Shown in pieces: positions 1 to 9,481 of a DNA stretch of 64,000 nucleotides (positions are counted from its first letter, which is position 1; each line of letters opens with the position of its first letter). The DNA is from Flavobacterium eburneipallidum (GTDB lineage Bacteria; Bacteroidota; Bacteroidia; Flavobacteriales; Flavobacteriaceae). Made by a program: the position numbers and the translations under genes. The notes beneath the pieces are model-generated. The model saw only the letters and a program-made list of their open reading frames with translations. It had not been told where the DNA came from and searched no databases. The stretch covers positions 3,038,001 through 3,102,000 of the forward strand of contig NZ_CP114291.2 of the NCBI RefSeq assembly GCF_027111355.2, read 5' to 3'.

Positions 1-605
1 TGGCAAAACGCAAAGCCGAATCGACAGGAAAACGAGTCGTAGCAACAACAGTCGCTCCACCACGCAATAACATCAACGTAATATGATAACCAATCTTCAA
101 ACGAGAACCTGTAATGACAGCAATTTGCCCTTTTACATCAGCCGTTTGAAAACGTTTGGCATAATTAAAATCACCGCAATCGGCGCACATCGTGTCATAA
201 AAATGGTGCATTTTGGTAAATTCCGTTTTGCATACGTAACATTTTCGAGCTGTTTCTAATTCTAGTTGTTCCTTAATAGCAAGGTCATTTTGTGCTAATA
301 ATTTTGGAGCCACAAAAACACTCGCTTCACGAGCCGAACGAATTCCGGTTTCTTTACGAGCCGTTCGGTCTTTCTTTTCCTGTTTGCGTTTAGCTACAGC
401 TTTTCCGTCTTTTTTTCGTTTGGCAAATTCATCACGATCCGGACGTGAAAATTGTCCCGCTGCTTTGATTAAAGCGATTCGCTGTTCTTTTGGAATTTCA
501 AATATTTGATTTGTATCGATATTTAATTGTGATAAAATAGCAATACATTTATCAATTTCTTCGGAAGTTATGGTGGTTTTATTTTGTATTTCTTCGTTTA
601 CCATT
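1..605 (-). CDS. SDR-family oxidoreductase with N-terminal Zn-ribbon (3' truncated)
   Basis: Partial gene; the C-terminal part lies beyond the left edge. The first 201 residues are visible. Residues about 1-130 form a charged, Lys/Arg-rich extension. Residues about 131-160 hold two Cys pairs (CYVC and CADC) that look like a zinc ribbon. After these comes a Rossmann start, GQIAVITGSRLKIGYH, a glycine-rich NAD(P)-binding loop of the short-chain dehydrogenase/reductase type. The loop is TGSRxKIG rather than the usual TGxxxGIG. Substrate is unknown. The ATG at 605 follows a TATATTTG promoter element. The long N-terminal extension is unusual for SDR enzymes, which commonly start at the Rossmann strand. 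Confidence 0.8.
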
Positions 606-647
606 GTATAAAAAAGGCATTTACTTTAGCTAAAATACCAAGGCTGC

Positions 648-655
648 AAATATAG
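648..655 (-). promoter_or_regulatory. -7 promoter element for the SDR gene
   Basis: TATATTTG on the minus strand matches the Bacteroidetes -7 consensus TAnnTTTG and lies about 43 bases upstream of the SDR start codon. No clear -33 TTG is visible. Confidence 0.5.
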
Positions 656-674
656 TGTTTAAAGTCTAAAACTA

Positions 675-790
675 TTTCGCAGAGATACACAAAACAGACA
701 CAGAGCTTCGCAAAGTTTAATTTTTTGTTTTTGAAATTTTAAAAAATCTCTGTGTATCTTCGCATTCTCTTTGTGAACCTTTGCGTAATT
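675..790. repeat. imperfect inverted repeat (CGCAGAGATACACA family)
   Basis: The arms at about 675-720 and 741-790 are loosely complementary: the left has GCAGAGATACACAAA and CGCAAAG, the right has CTCTGTGTATCTTCGC and CTTTGCG. The right arm ends just before the methyltransferase start. It resembles other intergenic word-like inverted repeats in this window. Confidence 0.5.
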
Positions 791-793
791 TCT

Positions 794-1573
794 ATGTTAT
801 TCCAAATCAAATCTTATTTAAAATTCCTTTGGCATTCCAAAAATGAACACGCAGTGCATTCGCCATTTGTATTTACTTTGATTACCAAATGTTTTTATGA
901 CAGGAAATCAAAACCAGAATATCAAATTTTAAAAGACTATAGAAATTCACTTTTAAAAAATAAAAACACTATTGAAGTAACTGATTTTGGTGCAGGTTCT
1001 AGAGTTTTTAAATCCAATACAAGGCAAATTAGCCAAATTGCCAAAACCGCAGGAATTAGTCCAAAGCGTGCGGAATTATTATTCAGAATTACGAATTATT
1101 TCCAGCCAGATACAATTTTAGAAATTGGCACATCATTAGGATTAGCCACTTCTTCCCTAGCCTTGGGAAATCCAAAAGCATTTATAACAACATTAGAAGG
1201 TTGTCCAGAAACAGCAAAAATTGCCCAATTACAATTGCAAAAGTTTAATATCAATAATGTAAAATCTGTTGTAACTGAATTTTCAACATATTTCAAAACC
1301 CAAAACCCACAACCTACAACCTACAACCTCATTTATTTCGACGGCAACCATTCTAAAACTGCCACTTTAGCCTATTTCGAACTTTTATTACCAACGATTA
1401 CCAACGATTCTGTTTGGATTTTCGATGATATTCATTGGTCTCAAGGAATGGAAGAAGCTTGGGAAGAAATAAAAAATCATCCCAAAGTTACTGTAACAAT
1501 CGACACTTTTCAATGGGGTTTGGTGTTTTTTAGACGAGAACAACCTAAAGAACACTTTGTAATTCGGCTGTAA
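794..1573 (+). CDS. class I SAM-dependent methyltransferase (O-methyltransferase-like)
   Basis: A 259-residue protein with a class I methyltransferase fold. Motif I, TILEIGTSLGLATSSLA, is at about residues 113-130; an acidic residue after the next strand (TLEG) would bind the ribose of SAM; the segment LIYFDGNHSK resembles the metal/active-site DG(N)H region of class I O-methyltransferases. The substrate cannot be told. An in-frame ATG 42 bases upstream (752) falls inside an inverted repeat arm and would add residues that do not resemble the family, so I chose the ATG at 794, giving MLFQIKSYLKFLWHS. It is followed at about 100 bases by the ABC ATPase gene on the same strand. Confidence 0.75.
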   Translation: MLFQIKSYLKFLWHSKNEHAVHSPFVFTLITKCFYDRKSKPEYQILKDYRNSLLKNKNTIEVTDFGAGSRVFKSNTRQISQIAKTAGISPKRAELLFRITNYFQPDTILEIGTSLGLATSSLALGNPKAFITTLEGCPETAKIAQLQLQKFNINNVKSVVTEFSTYFKTQNPQPTTYNLIYFDGNHSKTATLAYFELLLPTITNDSVWIFDDIHWSQGMEEAWEEIKNHPKVTVTIDTFQWGLVFFRREQPKEHFVIRL

Positions 1574-1670
1574 TTTTATCCTTTAAAAATTGTAACAATT
1601 TATAAAAATCGAACACTTACATTTTGTACTTTTAAAATCGTAATTCATAATTTCTAATTCGTAATTTTCA

Positions 1671-2357
1671 ATGTCAGATTCACTCATAAAAATAACCCAA
1701 ATTAAACGAGATTTTATCCTCGGAAACGAAATCGTTTATGTACTAAAAGGTATTGATTTAGAAATAAAAAAAGGAGAATATGTAGCCCTTATGGGACCAT
1801 CGGGTTCAGGAAAATCAACCTTAATGAACCTTTTAGGCTGCTTGGACACACCAACTTCTGGCACTTATATCTTAAACGGAAAAGATGTCAGCCAAATGAA
1901 AGATGACGAATTAGCCGAAATCAGAAATAAAGAAATAGGCTTCGTTTTTCAAACTTTCAATCTTTTGCCAAGAACAACCGCTTTAGACAATGTGGCTTTA
2001 CCAATGATTTATGCTGGATATTCCAAAGCCGAAAGAAAAGTTAGAGCCACCGAAGTATTGCAACAGGTAAATCTTGCCGACAGAATGGATCACCAACCCA
2101 ACCAACTTTCGGGGGGTCAACGTCAACGTGTTGCCATTGCAAGAGCTTTGGTCAACAAGCCTTCTATCATTCTTGCTGATGAACCAACAGGAAATCTAGA
2201 CAGTAAAACTTCTGTAGAAATCATGAAGCTTTTTGGAGACATTCATGCTCAAGGAAATACTGTAATTCTGGTAACTCATGAAGAAGATATTGCCGAATAT
2301 GCCCATAGAATTATCCGTTTGCGTGATGGAATGATTGAAAGTGATACAACTAAATAG
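1671..2357 (+). CDS. ABC transporter ATP-binding protein, LolD/MacB type
   Basis: A 228-residue nucleotide-binding subunit with all expected motifs: Walker [10 protein letters not shown] near residue 42, Q-loop in [14 protein letters not shown], signature [15 protein letters not shown], Walker [14 protein letters not shown], and H-loop VTHEED. The [20 protein letters not shown] segment and the length are typical of the family that includes LolD, MacB and FtsE. No permease gene is adjacent, so the partner and substrate (lipoprotein release or peptide/macrolide export) are unresolved. The immediate 5' region has ATTCGTAATT-type repeats and no Shine-Dalgarno sequence. Confidence 0.9.
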   Translation: MSDSLIKITQIKRDFILGNEIVYVLKGIDLEIKKGEYVALMGPSGSGKSTLMNLLGCLDTPTSGTYILNGKDVSQMKDDELAEIRNKEIGFVFQTFNLLPRTTALDNVALPMIYAGYSKAERKVRATEVLQQVNLADRMDHQPNQLSGGQRQRVAIARALVNKPSIILADEPTGNLDSKTSVEIMKLFGDIHAQGNTVILVTHEEDIAEYAHRIIRLRDGMIESDTTK

Positions 2358-2412
2358 TTTATTTGGTTAATCGGTTAATCGGTTAACCAAATAAACGATT
2401 AACCGATTAAAC
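2357..2412. repeat. inverted repeat after the ABC ATPase gene
   Basis: GTTTATTTGGTT at 2357-2368 is perfectly complementary to AACCAAATAAAC at 2385-2396, with a tandem TTAATCGG motif in the loop and another TTAACCGATTAA after it. It begins at the last base of the stop codon. There is no T-run, so it may stabilise the mRNA 3' end or be a dispersed repeat rather than an intrinsic terminator. Confidence 0.6.
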
Positions 2413-2419
2413 AGCATAA

Positions 2420-2989
2420 ATGAAAATCTACACCAAAACTGGCGACAACGGCACCACGGCACTTTTTGGTGGCACACGTGTTCCCAAAGACCATATTCGC
2501 ATAGAAAGCTACGGCACGGTGGACGAATTGAATTCCTATATAGGACTCATTCGGGATCAGGAAATGAATTCGCATTACAAAAATATTTTAATCGAAATTC
2601 AGGACAGATTATTTACTGTAGGCGCTATTCTCGCCACTCCACGCGAAAAAGAAGTCAAGAAAAATGGCGAATTGCGTTTGCAAAAACTCGGAATTATCGA
2701 AACTGACATCGAATTACTCGAAAAGGAAATCGATACAATGGAAGAAGCTTTACCGCCAATGACGCATTTTGTTTTACCCGGAGGACATCCAACTGTGTCA
2801 CATTGTCATATTGCCCGCTGTATTTGTCGCCGTGCCGAACGTTTAGCAGTCCATTTAGACCATAACGAACCCGTTGCCGAAATCGTAATTCAATATTTAA
2901 ACCGACTTTCTGACTACCTTTTTGTATTGGCACGGAAGTTGTCCCACGATTTGAACGCAGAGGAAGTGAAATGGATACCTAGGAAGTAG
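2420..2989 (+). CDS. corrinoid adenosyltransferase, PduO/MMAB type
   Basis: A 189-residue ATP:cob(I)alamin adenosyltransferase that transfers the 5'-deoxyadenosyl group from ATP to cob(I)alamin. The N-terminus has the diagnostic KIYTKTGDNGTTALFGG, followed by SYGTVDELNSYIGL. The C-terminal half carries FVLPGG and the CHIARCICRRAER helix, where PduO enzymes have their conserved Arg/Glu active-site residues. Length is normal. The coenzyme made would serve adenosylcobalamin enzymes such as methylmalonyl-CoA mutase; none is encoded here. The gene starts 62 bases after the ABC ATPase, separated by the inverted repeat. Confidence 0.92.
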   Translation: MKIYTKTGDNGTTALFGGTRVPKDHIRIESYGTVDELNSYIGLIRDQEMNSHYKNILIEIQDRLFTVGAILATPREKEVKKNGELRLQKLGIIETDIELLEKEIDTMEEALPPMTHFVLPGGHPTVSHCHIARCICRRAERLAVHLDHNEPVAEIVIQYLNRLSDYLFVLARKLSHDLNAEEVKWIPRK

Positions 2990-2992
2990 TAT

Positions 2993-3056
2993 TCAGTCGG
3001 CAGTGGCCAGTTAGCAGTGAAAAACTGAAGACTGAACACCGATTACTGACCACTAA
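2993..3056. repeat. CAGT-rich imperfect inverted repeat
   Basis: The stretch alternates CAGT/ACTG words (TTCAGTCGGCAGTGGCCAGT, then ACTGAAGACTGAACACC and ATTACTGACCACT). AGTGGCCAGT and ACTGACCACT can pair with one mismatch. Similar units occur at 6873-6895, 30880-30893, 37926-37975 and 38050-38080. Confidence 0.5.
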
Positions 3057-3099
3057 AAAACACGTTCTTAACTTTAACAAAAAATAAACTAAATTTTAC

Positions 3100-3129
3100 T
3101 TGTATCTTTCAGTAAAAAAATTATTTTTG
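3100..3129 (+). promoter_or_regulatory. promoter of the DUF2795 gene
   Basis: TTG at 3100-3102, 19 bases, then TATTTTTG at 3122-3129. This is an exact match to the flavobacterial promoter pattern TTG-N17-23-TAnnTTTG and gives a leader of about 18 bases before the ATG at 3153. Confidence 0.75.
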
Positions 3130-3152
3130 CACAAACCTAAATAGACATAAAG

Positions 3153-3374
3153 ATGTATTGGACATTAGAATTAGCATCCTACTTAAGTGATGCCCCGTGG
3201 CCTGCTAACAAAGATGAGCTTATCGACTACGCTATTAGAGCTGGAGCCCCATTAGAAGTGGTGGAAAACTTACAGTCTATAGAAGATGAGGGTGAGATAT
3301 ACGAATCGATGGAAGAAATTTGGCCTGATTATCCGACTGATGAAGATTATCTTTGGAATGAGGACGAATATTAA
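3153..3374 (+). CDS. small acidic DUF2795 protein
   Basis: A 73-residue acidic protein (MYWTLELASYLSDAPWPANK...) with a C-terminus very rich in Asp, Glu, Tyr and Trp. Sequence and length match the DUF2795 family as found in Bacteroidetes, whose function is not established. It is monocistronic, with its own strong promoter and a terminator about 12 bases after the stop. Hairpin-like helices and acidity would suit a protein-binding or stress adaptor, but that is a guess. Confidence 0.8.
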   Translation: MYWTLELASYLSDAPWPANKDELIDYAIRAGAPLEVVENLQSIEDEGEIYESMEEIWPDYPTDEDYLWNEDEY

Positions 3375-3386
3375 AAAATATCCCAA

Positions 3387-3416
3387 GAAAAAAGTCTCAA
3401 CAGAGGCTTTTTTTTT
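3387..3416 (+). terminator. intrinsic terminator after DUF2795 gene
   Basis: The stem AAAAAAGTCTC / GAGGCTTTTTT has one T-G pair and a short AACA loop, and ends in a T-run. Confidence 0.75.
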
Positions 3417-3478
3417 GTTTAAATTTACAGAACATAAAACAAAATAAAAACTATAATTACAATTCGCGTATTTGTATT

Positions 3479-3509
3479 AATTCGTAATTCGTAATTTTTA
3501 ATTCGTAAT
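3479..3509. repeat. ATTCGTAATT tandem repeats before secA
   Basis: Four near copies of ATTCGTAATT lie directly upstream of the secA start. The same word occurs before the ABC ATPase start (about 1640-1670), so it looks like a dispersed leader-region repeat. Confidence 0.55.
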
Positions 3510-3514
3510 TAAAA

Positions 3515-6500
3515 ATGAGTTTCATAAATAGCATTATCAAAGCCTTCGTAGGCGATAAATCGCAAAAAGATGTTAAGGCTTTACAACCTTATTTAGCCAA
3601 AATTAAAACTTTCGAAAGTACTCTTTCTGCTTTATCAAATGATGAATTAAGAGCTAGAACGGTTTTCTTTAAAGAAAAAATTAAACAAAATCGCTCGGAG
3701 AAAGATGCGAAAATTGCCTCTCTAAAAGTAGAAGCCGAAAACACAGAAGACATCGACAAACGCGAAGATATTTACGTGGCAATTGATGCGCTGGAAAAAG
3801 AAGCTTACGATATTTCAGAAAAAACCCTGATGGAAATTCTTCCAGAAGCATTTGCTGTTGTGAAAGAAACTGCCAGACGTTTCAAAGAAAATACTCAAAT
3901 AGAAGTAACGGCAACTGCAAAAGACCGTGAACTTTCGGCTACAAAAAGTTACATCACTATTGATGGCGAAAAATCGATTTGGGCCAATTCTTGGAGTGCT
4001 GCCGGAAAAGCCATTACTTGGGATATGATTCACTATGATGTTCAGTTGATTGGTGGAATGGTTTTGCATGAAGGTAAAATTGCCGAAATGCAAACGGGTG
4101 AAGGAAAAACATTGGTAGCCACTTTACCTATTTACTTGAATGCTTTGACTGGAAACGGAGTGCATTTGGTAACTGTGAATGATTATTTGGCAAAACGTGA
4201 TAGTACCTGGAAAGCGCCTCTATTCGAATTTCACGGTTTGACTGTAGATTGTATCGACAACCACCAACCGAATTCTGAAGGTAGAAAAAAAGCATACGAT
4301 GCTGACATTACTTACGGTACAAATAACGAATTTGGTTTCGATTATTTAAGAGATAATATGGCGCACTCGCCAGAAGATTTGGTACAACGCAAACACAATT
4401 ATGCGATTGTCGATGAGGTAGATTCGGTTTTGATTGATGATGCTCGTACGCCATTGATTATTTCTGGTCCAGTTCCAGAAGGAGATCGTCACGAATTTAC
4501 GGAGTTGAAACCAAAAATCGAAAATTTGGTAAGCTTACAAAGACAATTGGCAAACGGATTTTTGTCAGAAGCCAAAAGATTAATCAAAGAAGGAAATACT
4601 AAAGATGGTGGTTTCTTATTATTGAGAGCACACAGAAGTTTGCCAAGAAACAAAGCTTTGATCAAGTTTTTGAGTGAAGAAGGAATCAAACAATTGCTTC
4701 AAAAAACGGAGAACTCTTATATGGAAAACAATAACAAAGAAATGCCAAAAGTAGATGAGGCATTGTACTTTGTTATCGAAGAAAAAAACAACCAAGTAGA
4801 ATTGACTGACAACGGAATCAAATTCCTTTCAGGCGATACGGATAGTGACTTTTTTGTACTTCCAGACATTGGAACTGAAATTGCAGCCATCGAAAAGAAA
4901 AACTTGGATAAAGATGCCGAAGCCGAAGAAAAAGAAAGATTGTTCCAAGATTTTGGTGTAAAAAGTGAGCGTATCCATACGTTAACACAATTGCTTAAAG
5001 CCTACACTCTTTTCGAAAAGGATGTAGAATACGTGATTATGGACAACAAAATTATGCTTGTCGATGAGCAAACAGGTCGTATCATGGACGGTCGTCGTTA
5101 TTCTGACGGTTTGCATCAAGCGATTGAAGCGAAAGAAAATGTAAAAATCGAAGATGCTACTCAAACATTTGCAACAGTAACCTTGCAAAATTATTTCAGA
5201 ATGTACAGCAAATTAGGCGGTATGACTGGAACAGCGGTTACAGAAGCTGGAGAGTTATGGCAAATTTATAAATTAGACGTAGTTGAAATTCCGACCAACA
5301 GAGGAATGGCACGTATTGACAAAGAAGATTATATCTATAAAACGACTCGTGAGAAATTCAACGCAGTAATCGAAGATGTAACAGAATTATCGAAAGCAGG
5401 AAGACCCGTTTTGATTGGAACAACTTCGGTAGAGATTTCGGAATTATTGAGTCGAATGCTAAAAATGCGTGGTGTAACCCACAACGTATTGAATGCAAAA
5501 ATGCACAAACAAGAAGCACAAATTGTTGAAGAAGCTGGAAAACCAGGTGTTGTAACTATTGCAACGAATATGGCTGGTCGTGGAACGGATATCAAATTGA
5601 CTCCAGAAGTAAAAGCTGCTGGTGGTCTTGCCATCATTGGTACAGAGCGTCACGATTCGCGTCGTGTGGATCGTCAGTTGCGTGGTCGTGCTGGTCGTCA
5701 GGGAGATCCGGGAAGTTCTCAATTTTATGTTTCTTTGGAAGATAACCTAATGCGTTTATTTGGTTCTGAAAGAGTGGCAAAAGTGATGGATAGAATGGGA
5801 TTGCAGGAAGGTGAAGTAATTCAGCATTCGATGATGACTAAATCTATCGAACGTGCACAGAAAAAAGTAGAAGAAAACAACTTTGGTGTTCGTAAACGCT
5901 TATTGGAATATGATGACGTTATGAATGCGCAACGTGAAGTGGTTTACAAACGTCGTCGTCACGCATTGTTTGGCGAGCGTTTGAAATTGGATATTGCCAA
6001 TATGCTATATGACACTTGCGATTTAATCGTAACGGACAATAAACCAACTAACGATTTCAAAAACTTCGAATTCGAATTGATTCGTTATTTCTCTATCACT
6101 TCTCCTGTTACTGAAGCAGATTTCAGCAGATTGACAGAAATTGAATTGACTGGAAAAGTTTACAAAGCTGCTTTGGCATTTTACACGGAGAAAACAGAAC
6201 GTAGCGCCAGAGAAGCATTCCCAATCATCAGTAATGTGTATGAGGATAAAAATAATCAATTCGAACGCATCATCGTTCCGTTTACAGATGGAATCAAATC
6301 GTTGAATGTGGTTACTGATTTGAAAAAAGCATACGAAACTCAAGGAAGTCAATTGATTGCTGATTTCGAGAAAAACATCACTTTAGCAATTGTGGATGAA
6401 GCTTGGAAAAAGCATTTACGCAAAATGGACGAGATGAAACAATCGGTGCAATTAGCGGTTCACGAACAAAAAGATCCATTGCTTATCTACAAATTCGAAG

Positions 6501-6862
6501 CCTTCAAATTGTTTAGTTCGATGTTGAATGGAATTAACAAAGAAGTGATTTCGTTCTTGTTTAAAGGAGATTTACCTCAACAAGTAGCTGCTCCAGCGAT
6601 TCAGGAAGCAAAAGAAGTACGTCAGATAGAAGATTACACTACTAGTAAAGACGAAATCGTTTCTAGCGAAAATGCCAATCGTGAAGCGGGTCAAACGCAA
6701 CAACGTCAGGTTACAGAAACTATCGTTCGCGATCAACCAAAAATTAACCGTAACGACAATGTAACCATACAAAATGTGGCTACTGGACAAACTCAAGAAA
6801 TGAAATTCAAAAAAGCGGAAAGCTTATTGGCTTCTGGACAATGGGTTGTGGTTTATGAGTAA
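3515..6862 (+). CDS. secA: preprotein translocase ATPase SecA
   Basis: A 1,115-residue SecA, the motor that pushes secretory proteins through SecYEG. Walker A MQTGEGKT is near residue 194; the Walker [16 protein letters not shown] stretch is near 298; [11 protein letters not shown] and the [16 protein letters not shown] motifs mark the second helicase domain; helical wing and scaffold follow. It is about 200 residues longer than E. coli SecA, mainly through an insertion after the first Walker B region (about residues 330-480), usual for Bacteroidetes. The C-terminus ends in [14 protein letters not shown] and has no Cys-rich zinc motif. A terminator follows. Confidence 0.98.
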   Translation: MSFINSIIKAFVGDKSQKDVKALQPYLAKIKTFESTLSALSNDELRARTVFFKEKIKQNRSEKDAKIASLKVEAENTEDIDKREDIYVAIDALEKEAYDISEKTLMEILPEAFAVVKETARRFKENTQIEVTATAKDRELSATKSYITIDGEKSIWANSWSAAGKAITWDMIHYDVQLIGGMVLHEGKIAEMQTGEGKTLVATLPIYLNALTGNGVHLVTVNDYLAKRDSTWKAPLFEFHGLTVDCIDNHQPNSEGRKKAYDADITYGTNNEFGFDYLRDNMAHSPEDLVQRKHNYAIVDEVDSVLIDDARTPLIISGPVPEGDRHEFTELKPKIENLVSLQRQLANGFLSEAKRLIKEGNTKDGGFLLLRAHRSLPRNKALIKFLSEEGIKQLLQKTENSYMENNNKEMPKVDEALYFVIEEKNNQVELTDNGIKFLSGDTDSDFFVLPDIGTEIAAIEKKNLDKDAEAEEKERLFQDFGVKSERIHTLTQLLKAYTLFEKDVEYVIMDNKIMLVDEQTGRIMDGRRYSDGLHQAIEAKENVKIEDATQTFATVTLQNYFRMYSKLGGMTGTAVTEAGELWQIYKLDVVEIPTNRGMARIDKEDYIYKTTREKFNAVIEDVTELSKAGRPVLIGTTSVEISELLSRMLKMRGVTHNVLNAKMHKQEAQIVEEAGKPGVVTIATNMAGRGTDIKLTPEVKAAGGLAIIGTERHDSRRVDRQLRGRAGRQGDPGSSQFYVSLEDNLMRLFGSERVAKVMDRMGLQEGEVIQHSMMTKSIERAQKKVEENNFGVRKRLLEYDDVMNAQREVVYKRRRHALFGERLKLDIANMLYDTCDLIVTDNKPTNDFKNFEFELIRYFSITSPVTEADFSRLTEIELTGKVYKAALAFYTEKTERSAREAFPIISNVYEDKNNQFERIIVPFTDGIKSLNVVTDLKKAYETQGSQLIADFEKNITLAIVDEAWKKHLRKMDEMKQSVQLAVHEQKDPLLIYKFEAFKLFSSMLNGINKEVISFLFKGDLPQQVAAPAIQEAKEVRQIEDYTTSKDEIVSSENANREAGQTQQRQVTETIVRDQPKINRNDNVTIQNVATGQTQEMKFKKAESLLASGQWVVVYE

Positions 6863-6908
6863 ATAGTTTACAGTATTCAGTTGCAGTTTGCTGACAGAAT
6901 AAAAATAG

Positions 6909-6946
6909 AAATTCCCCAATAACGAAAGTAGTTGGGGATTTTTTTT
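6909..6946 (+). terminator. intrinsic terminator after secA
   Basis: The stem AATTCCCCAA / TTGGGGATT has a 12-base loop and is followed by eight T. Confidence 0.85.
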
Positions 6947-6981
6947 AACAATAAAACCCAAAACTATCTTAAAAAATATAT

Positions 6982-6989
6982 TACTTTTG
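6982..6989 (+). promoter_or_regulatory. -7 promoter element of the Cys-protein/mbnP module
   Basis: TACTTTTG is an exact TAnnTTTG match, 19 bases upstream of the CTG at 7009. A transcript starting near 6995 leaves no ATG before the conserved secreted protein. Confidence 0.55.
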
Positions 6990-7008
6990 CATTTCAAAAT
7001 TCAATCCT

Positions 7009-7386
7009 CTGAAAAAGTTTTTTGTCATAGTACTTTCAGCTATCCTATTGCTTCCAGCTTTTGGAAATGTTGTTATTTACACCAATTTCAAAATTAACCA
7101 AGACGAAATTGCCAAGACGATTTGTATCCAAAGAAAAATGGTCAACAATAGTTGTAATGGACGATGTGACCTTCAAAAAAGCTTAAAGCAATTTGAGGAC
7201 AACGAAAAAAAAATGGATAACCTGCTGAAAGAAAAAGCAGAATTAGTTTATATACAATCCCCAACAATTATCCATTTAGAAGTGTTTCCATTGATTGAAA
7301 CTACTCAAAAACAATACCCTACTTTAGACAAAAAACCAATCTCGGTTGCTTTGTCTAATTTCCGACCACCCACCTATTTTATATAA
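7009..7386 (+). CDS. secreted Cys-motif protein next to MbnP (probable CTG start)
   Basis: Reading from CTG at 7009 gives a typical signal peptide, (M)KKFFVIVLSAILLLPAFG, and a 125-residue product. There is no ATG anywhere upstream in this frame back to the stop at 6970. The nearest conventional alternative, TTG at 7048, would cut the signal peptide in half. The mature part carries CIQRKMVNNSCNGRCDLQK, with three Cys spaced like a metal-binding or disulfide motif, then a Lys/Glu-rich helix and a hydrophobic C-terminus. I do not recognise a named family. It lies 106 bases before the MbnP gene and downstream of a good promoter, so a periplasmic role in the same metal-related module is a reasonable inference. 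Confidence 0.7.
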   Translation: MKKFFVIVLSAILLLPAFGNVVIYTNFKINQDEIAKTICIQRKMVNNSCNGRCDLQKSLKQFEDNEKKMDNLLKEKAELVYIQSPTIIHLEVFPLIETTQKQYPTLDKKPISVALSNFRPPTYFI

Positions 7387-7492
7387 ATTCTAATTTTCAT
7401 TTCAATTAATATTGAAATGTATTCCATTGTATTTTATGCGATGGAAGAATGTTTGCATTCAAAAAAAAACAATTTATATAAAAAATTCAAAA

Positions 7493-8290
7493 ATGAAAAA
7501 CACATTATACAAAACCCTAATATTATTAGTTACAGTAACTTTAATCGCAAGCTGTACAAACGACAACGATGATACTTCTACAACTGGGAAAATCGCATTG
7601 AAATTTGATAATTCCTATGGTAGCAATGATCTTATTTTAGATACTCAAACCAACACTACTGCTAATAACGAAAAATTAAAAATAAACTTGGTTAAATACA
7701 TTGTTAGCAACATAGTATTGACTAAAGAAGATGGCACAACATACACTTACCCAAAAGCAAAAAGCTACTTTATCGCAGATGAATCAACAGCTGAAGGACA
7801 AAAATTTGAGCTTACGGATATTCCAGCTGGCGATTATACCAAAGTAAAATTTGGAATTGGCGTGGACAAGGAACAATGGCTATTAGGTGCTACTGGACAA
7901 GGTGATTTCCTTGCAAAAGCAGATGCTGCCGATTTACTTTGGAGCTGGTCTGCGGGATACAAATTTTTTGCCTTCGAAGGAACATTTACTTCAGCAACAG
8001 TAACCAATCCTACTTCTTTTATGATTCACACTGGTCAAACAGGAACGTCTTATAACTACGCCGAAGTAACCCTGGATTTACCAACCAAAGCATTAGTTAG
8101 AGGCAATATCACTCCTAGCATTCATATTGTAACCGATTTATCCAAAATTCTTGACGGACAAAACACGATCAAACTTTCCGATAAAAATATGGGAGGAATG
8201 GGCGCAATGATTATGGGAGGCACCATCCTTGAATCTATTACTGCTAACATTACTACAATGTTCAAAGTAGATCACGTACACAACGACTAA
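7493..8290 (+). CDS. MbnP-family lipoprotein
   Basis: A 265-residue lipoprotein: signal peptide MKNTLYKTLILLVTVTLIAS followed by lipobox Cys and an acidic Asn/Asp linker. The body matches the MbnP family: KLKINLVKYIVSNIVLT, the LLWSWSAGYKFFAFEG core, HTGQTG and HIVTDLSKIL. In methanotrophs MbnP is the periplasmic partner of MbnH, which oxidises a Trp of MbnP to kynurenine; the pair is tied to copper handling. The paired Trp of WSW are candidates here. A longer in-frame reading from 7412 adds a non-signal sequence, so I chose the ATG at 7493. MbnH follows 134 bases downstream. Confidence 0.88.
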   Translation: MKNTLYKTLILLVTVTLIASCTNDNDDTSTTGKIALKFDNSYGSNDLILDTQTNTTANNEKLKINLVKYIVSNIVLTKEDGTTYTYPKAKSYFIADESTAEGQKFELTDIPAGDYTKVKFGIGVDKEQWLLGATGQGDFLAKADAADLLWSWSAGYKFFAFEGTFTSATVTNPTSFMIHTGQTGTSYNYAEVTLDLPTKALVRGNITPSIHIVTDLSKILDGQNTIKLSDKNMGGMGAMIMGGTILESITANITTMFKVDHVHND

Positions 8291-8424
8291 TTTTCTTTTT
8301 AGAAACAAATAATTCTGTTTTCAATAACGGCTCTCACTATATTTTTTTTGACAAAGACCACATAGAGATTGCCTTTATTGAGAATTTACAAAATGCGTTT
8401 AGTACTTTGAAAAACTATCCAAAA

Positions 8425-9468
8425 ATGCTAAAAATAAAACACTTTATTTGGCTACTACTTCCCTTTGTGATAAGCTGTACAAGTGACGAAGACGAACAAT
8501 ACACAAACATTCCATTGGAGTTTAGCGTACCGTCAAACTTTCCCGCTTTAGCCTACAATATTGAATTGAACAAGCCAACCGAAAAAGGTTTTGAACTAGG
8601 CAAAAAACTGTTCTATGATGGGCGTTTGGCCTCTGACGGTCTGGTTTCTTGCGGCTTTTGTCACATCCAAGCTAATGCTTTCACCCATCACGGACACACG
8701 GCAAGCCACGGAGTTAATGACGCAATTGGTACTCGCAACGCAACGCCAATTCAAAATATGGCATACCAAAAAACATTTATGTACGATGGAGCCACGAATC
8801 ATTTGGATTTACAGCCTATTATTCCGCTAACCAGTCCTATCGAAATGAATGGCGATTTGAATACTATTCTCAAAATGATGAAAACTGACAAGGAATATCA
8901 AAAATTGTTCAGTCAGGCTTTTGATGACAAAGCCATTACAACCGAAAATATGCTGAAAGCGCTTTCGCAATTTATGGTAATGATGGTATCGTCCAATTCT
9001 AAATTTGACAAATACAGACGTAATGAAACTGGCGGAACTTTTACCAGTGACGAATCTGCAGGATATACTTTGTTCAAAACAAAATGTGCTTCCTGCCACG
9101 CTACCGATTTAATGACCGATGATTCTTTTCGCAACAACGGATTGGCAGTAAATCCAAAAGTAAACGATGTGGGACGCTACCGAGTAACCGAATTGGTTGC
9201 TGATTATTACAAATTCAAAGTACAAAGTTTGCGTAATGTGGAAGTTTCGGCTCCATACATGCACGACGGACGCTTCGGAACTTTAGAAGGTGTTTTGGAT
9301 CATTATGATTCTGGAGTTGTCGATTCGGCAACATTAGATCCTATTTTGAAAAAAAACGGGAAACTCGGAATTCCACTTACGGTTACCGAGAAAACTCAAA
9401 TTATTGCGTTTTTAAAAACGCTAACCGACACCCAATTTTTAACCGATAAACGATTTTCGGAATTTTAA
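8425..9468 (+). CDS. MbnH/MauG-type di-haem cytochrome c peroxidase family protein
   Basis: A 347-residue lipoprotein (Cys18 after a hydrophobic signal) with two c-type haem sites, CGFCH at residues 76-80 and CASCH at 221-225, plus the family stretches NATPIQNMAYQ, LTSPIEM and SAPYMHDGRFGTLEGVLDHY. This is the bacterial di-haem peroxidase/MauG fold. Its position directly after an MbnP gene argues for MbnH, which catalyses Trp-to-kynurenine modification of MbnP rather than removing peroxide. The start is the ATG at 8425; a TTG six codons upstream would spoil the signal peptide. It is followed after 13 bases by an outer-membrane protein gene, probably in one operon. Confidence 0.88.
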   Translation: MLKIKHFIWLLLPFVISCTSDEDEQYTNIPLEFSVPSNFPALAYNIELNKPTEKGFELGKKLFYDGRLASDGLVSCGFCHIQANAFTHHGHTASHGVNDAIGTRNATPIQNMAYQKTFMYDGATNHLDLQPIIPLTSPIEMNGDLNTILKMMKTDKEYQKLFSQAFDDKAITTENMLKALSQFMVMMVSSNSKFDKYRRNETGGTFTSDESAGYTLFKTKCASCHATDLMTDDSFRNNGLAVNPKVNDVGRYRVTELVADYYKFKVQSLRNVEVSAPYMHDGRFGTLEGVLDHYDSGVVDSATLDPILKKNGKLGIPLTVTEKTQIIAFLKTLTDTQFLTDKRFSEF

Positions 9469-9481
9469 AAAACAAGTAAAA

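Noticed and set aside
7412..7492. Upstream extension of the MbnP gene
   Set aside because: The extra residues precede a complete lipoprotein signal peptide starting at 7493.
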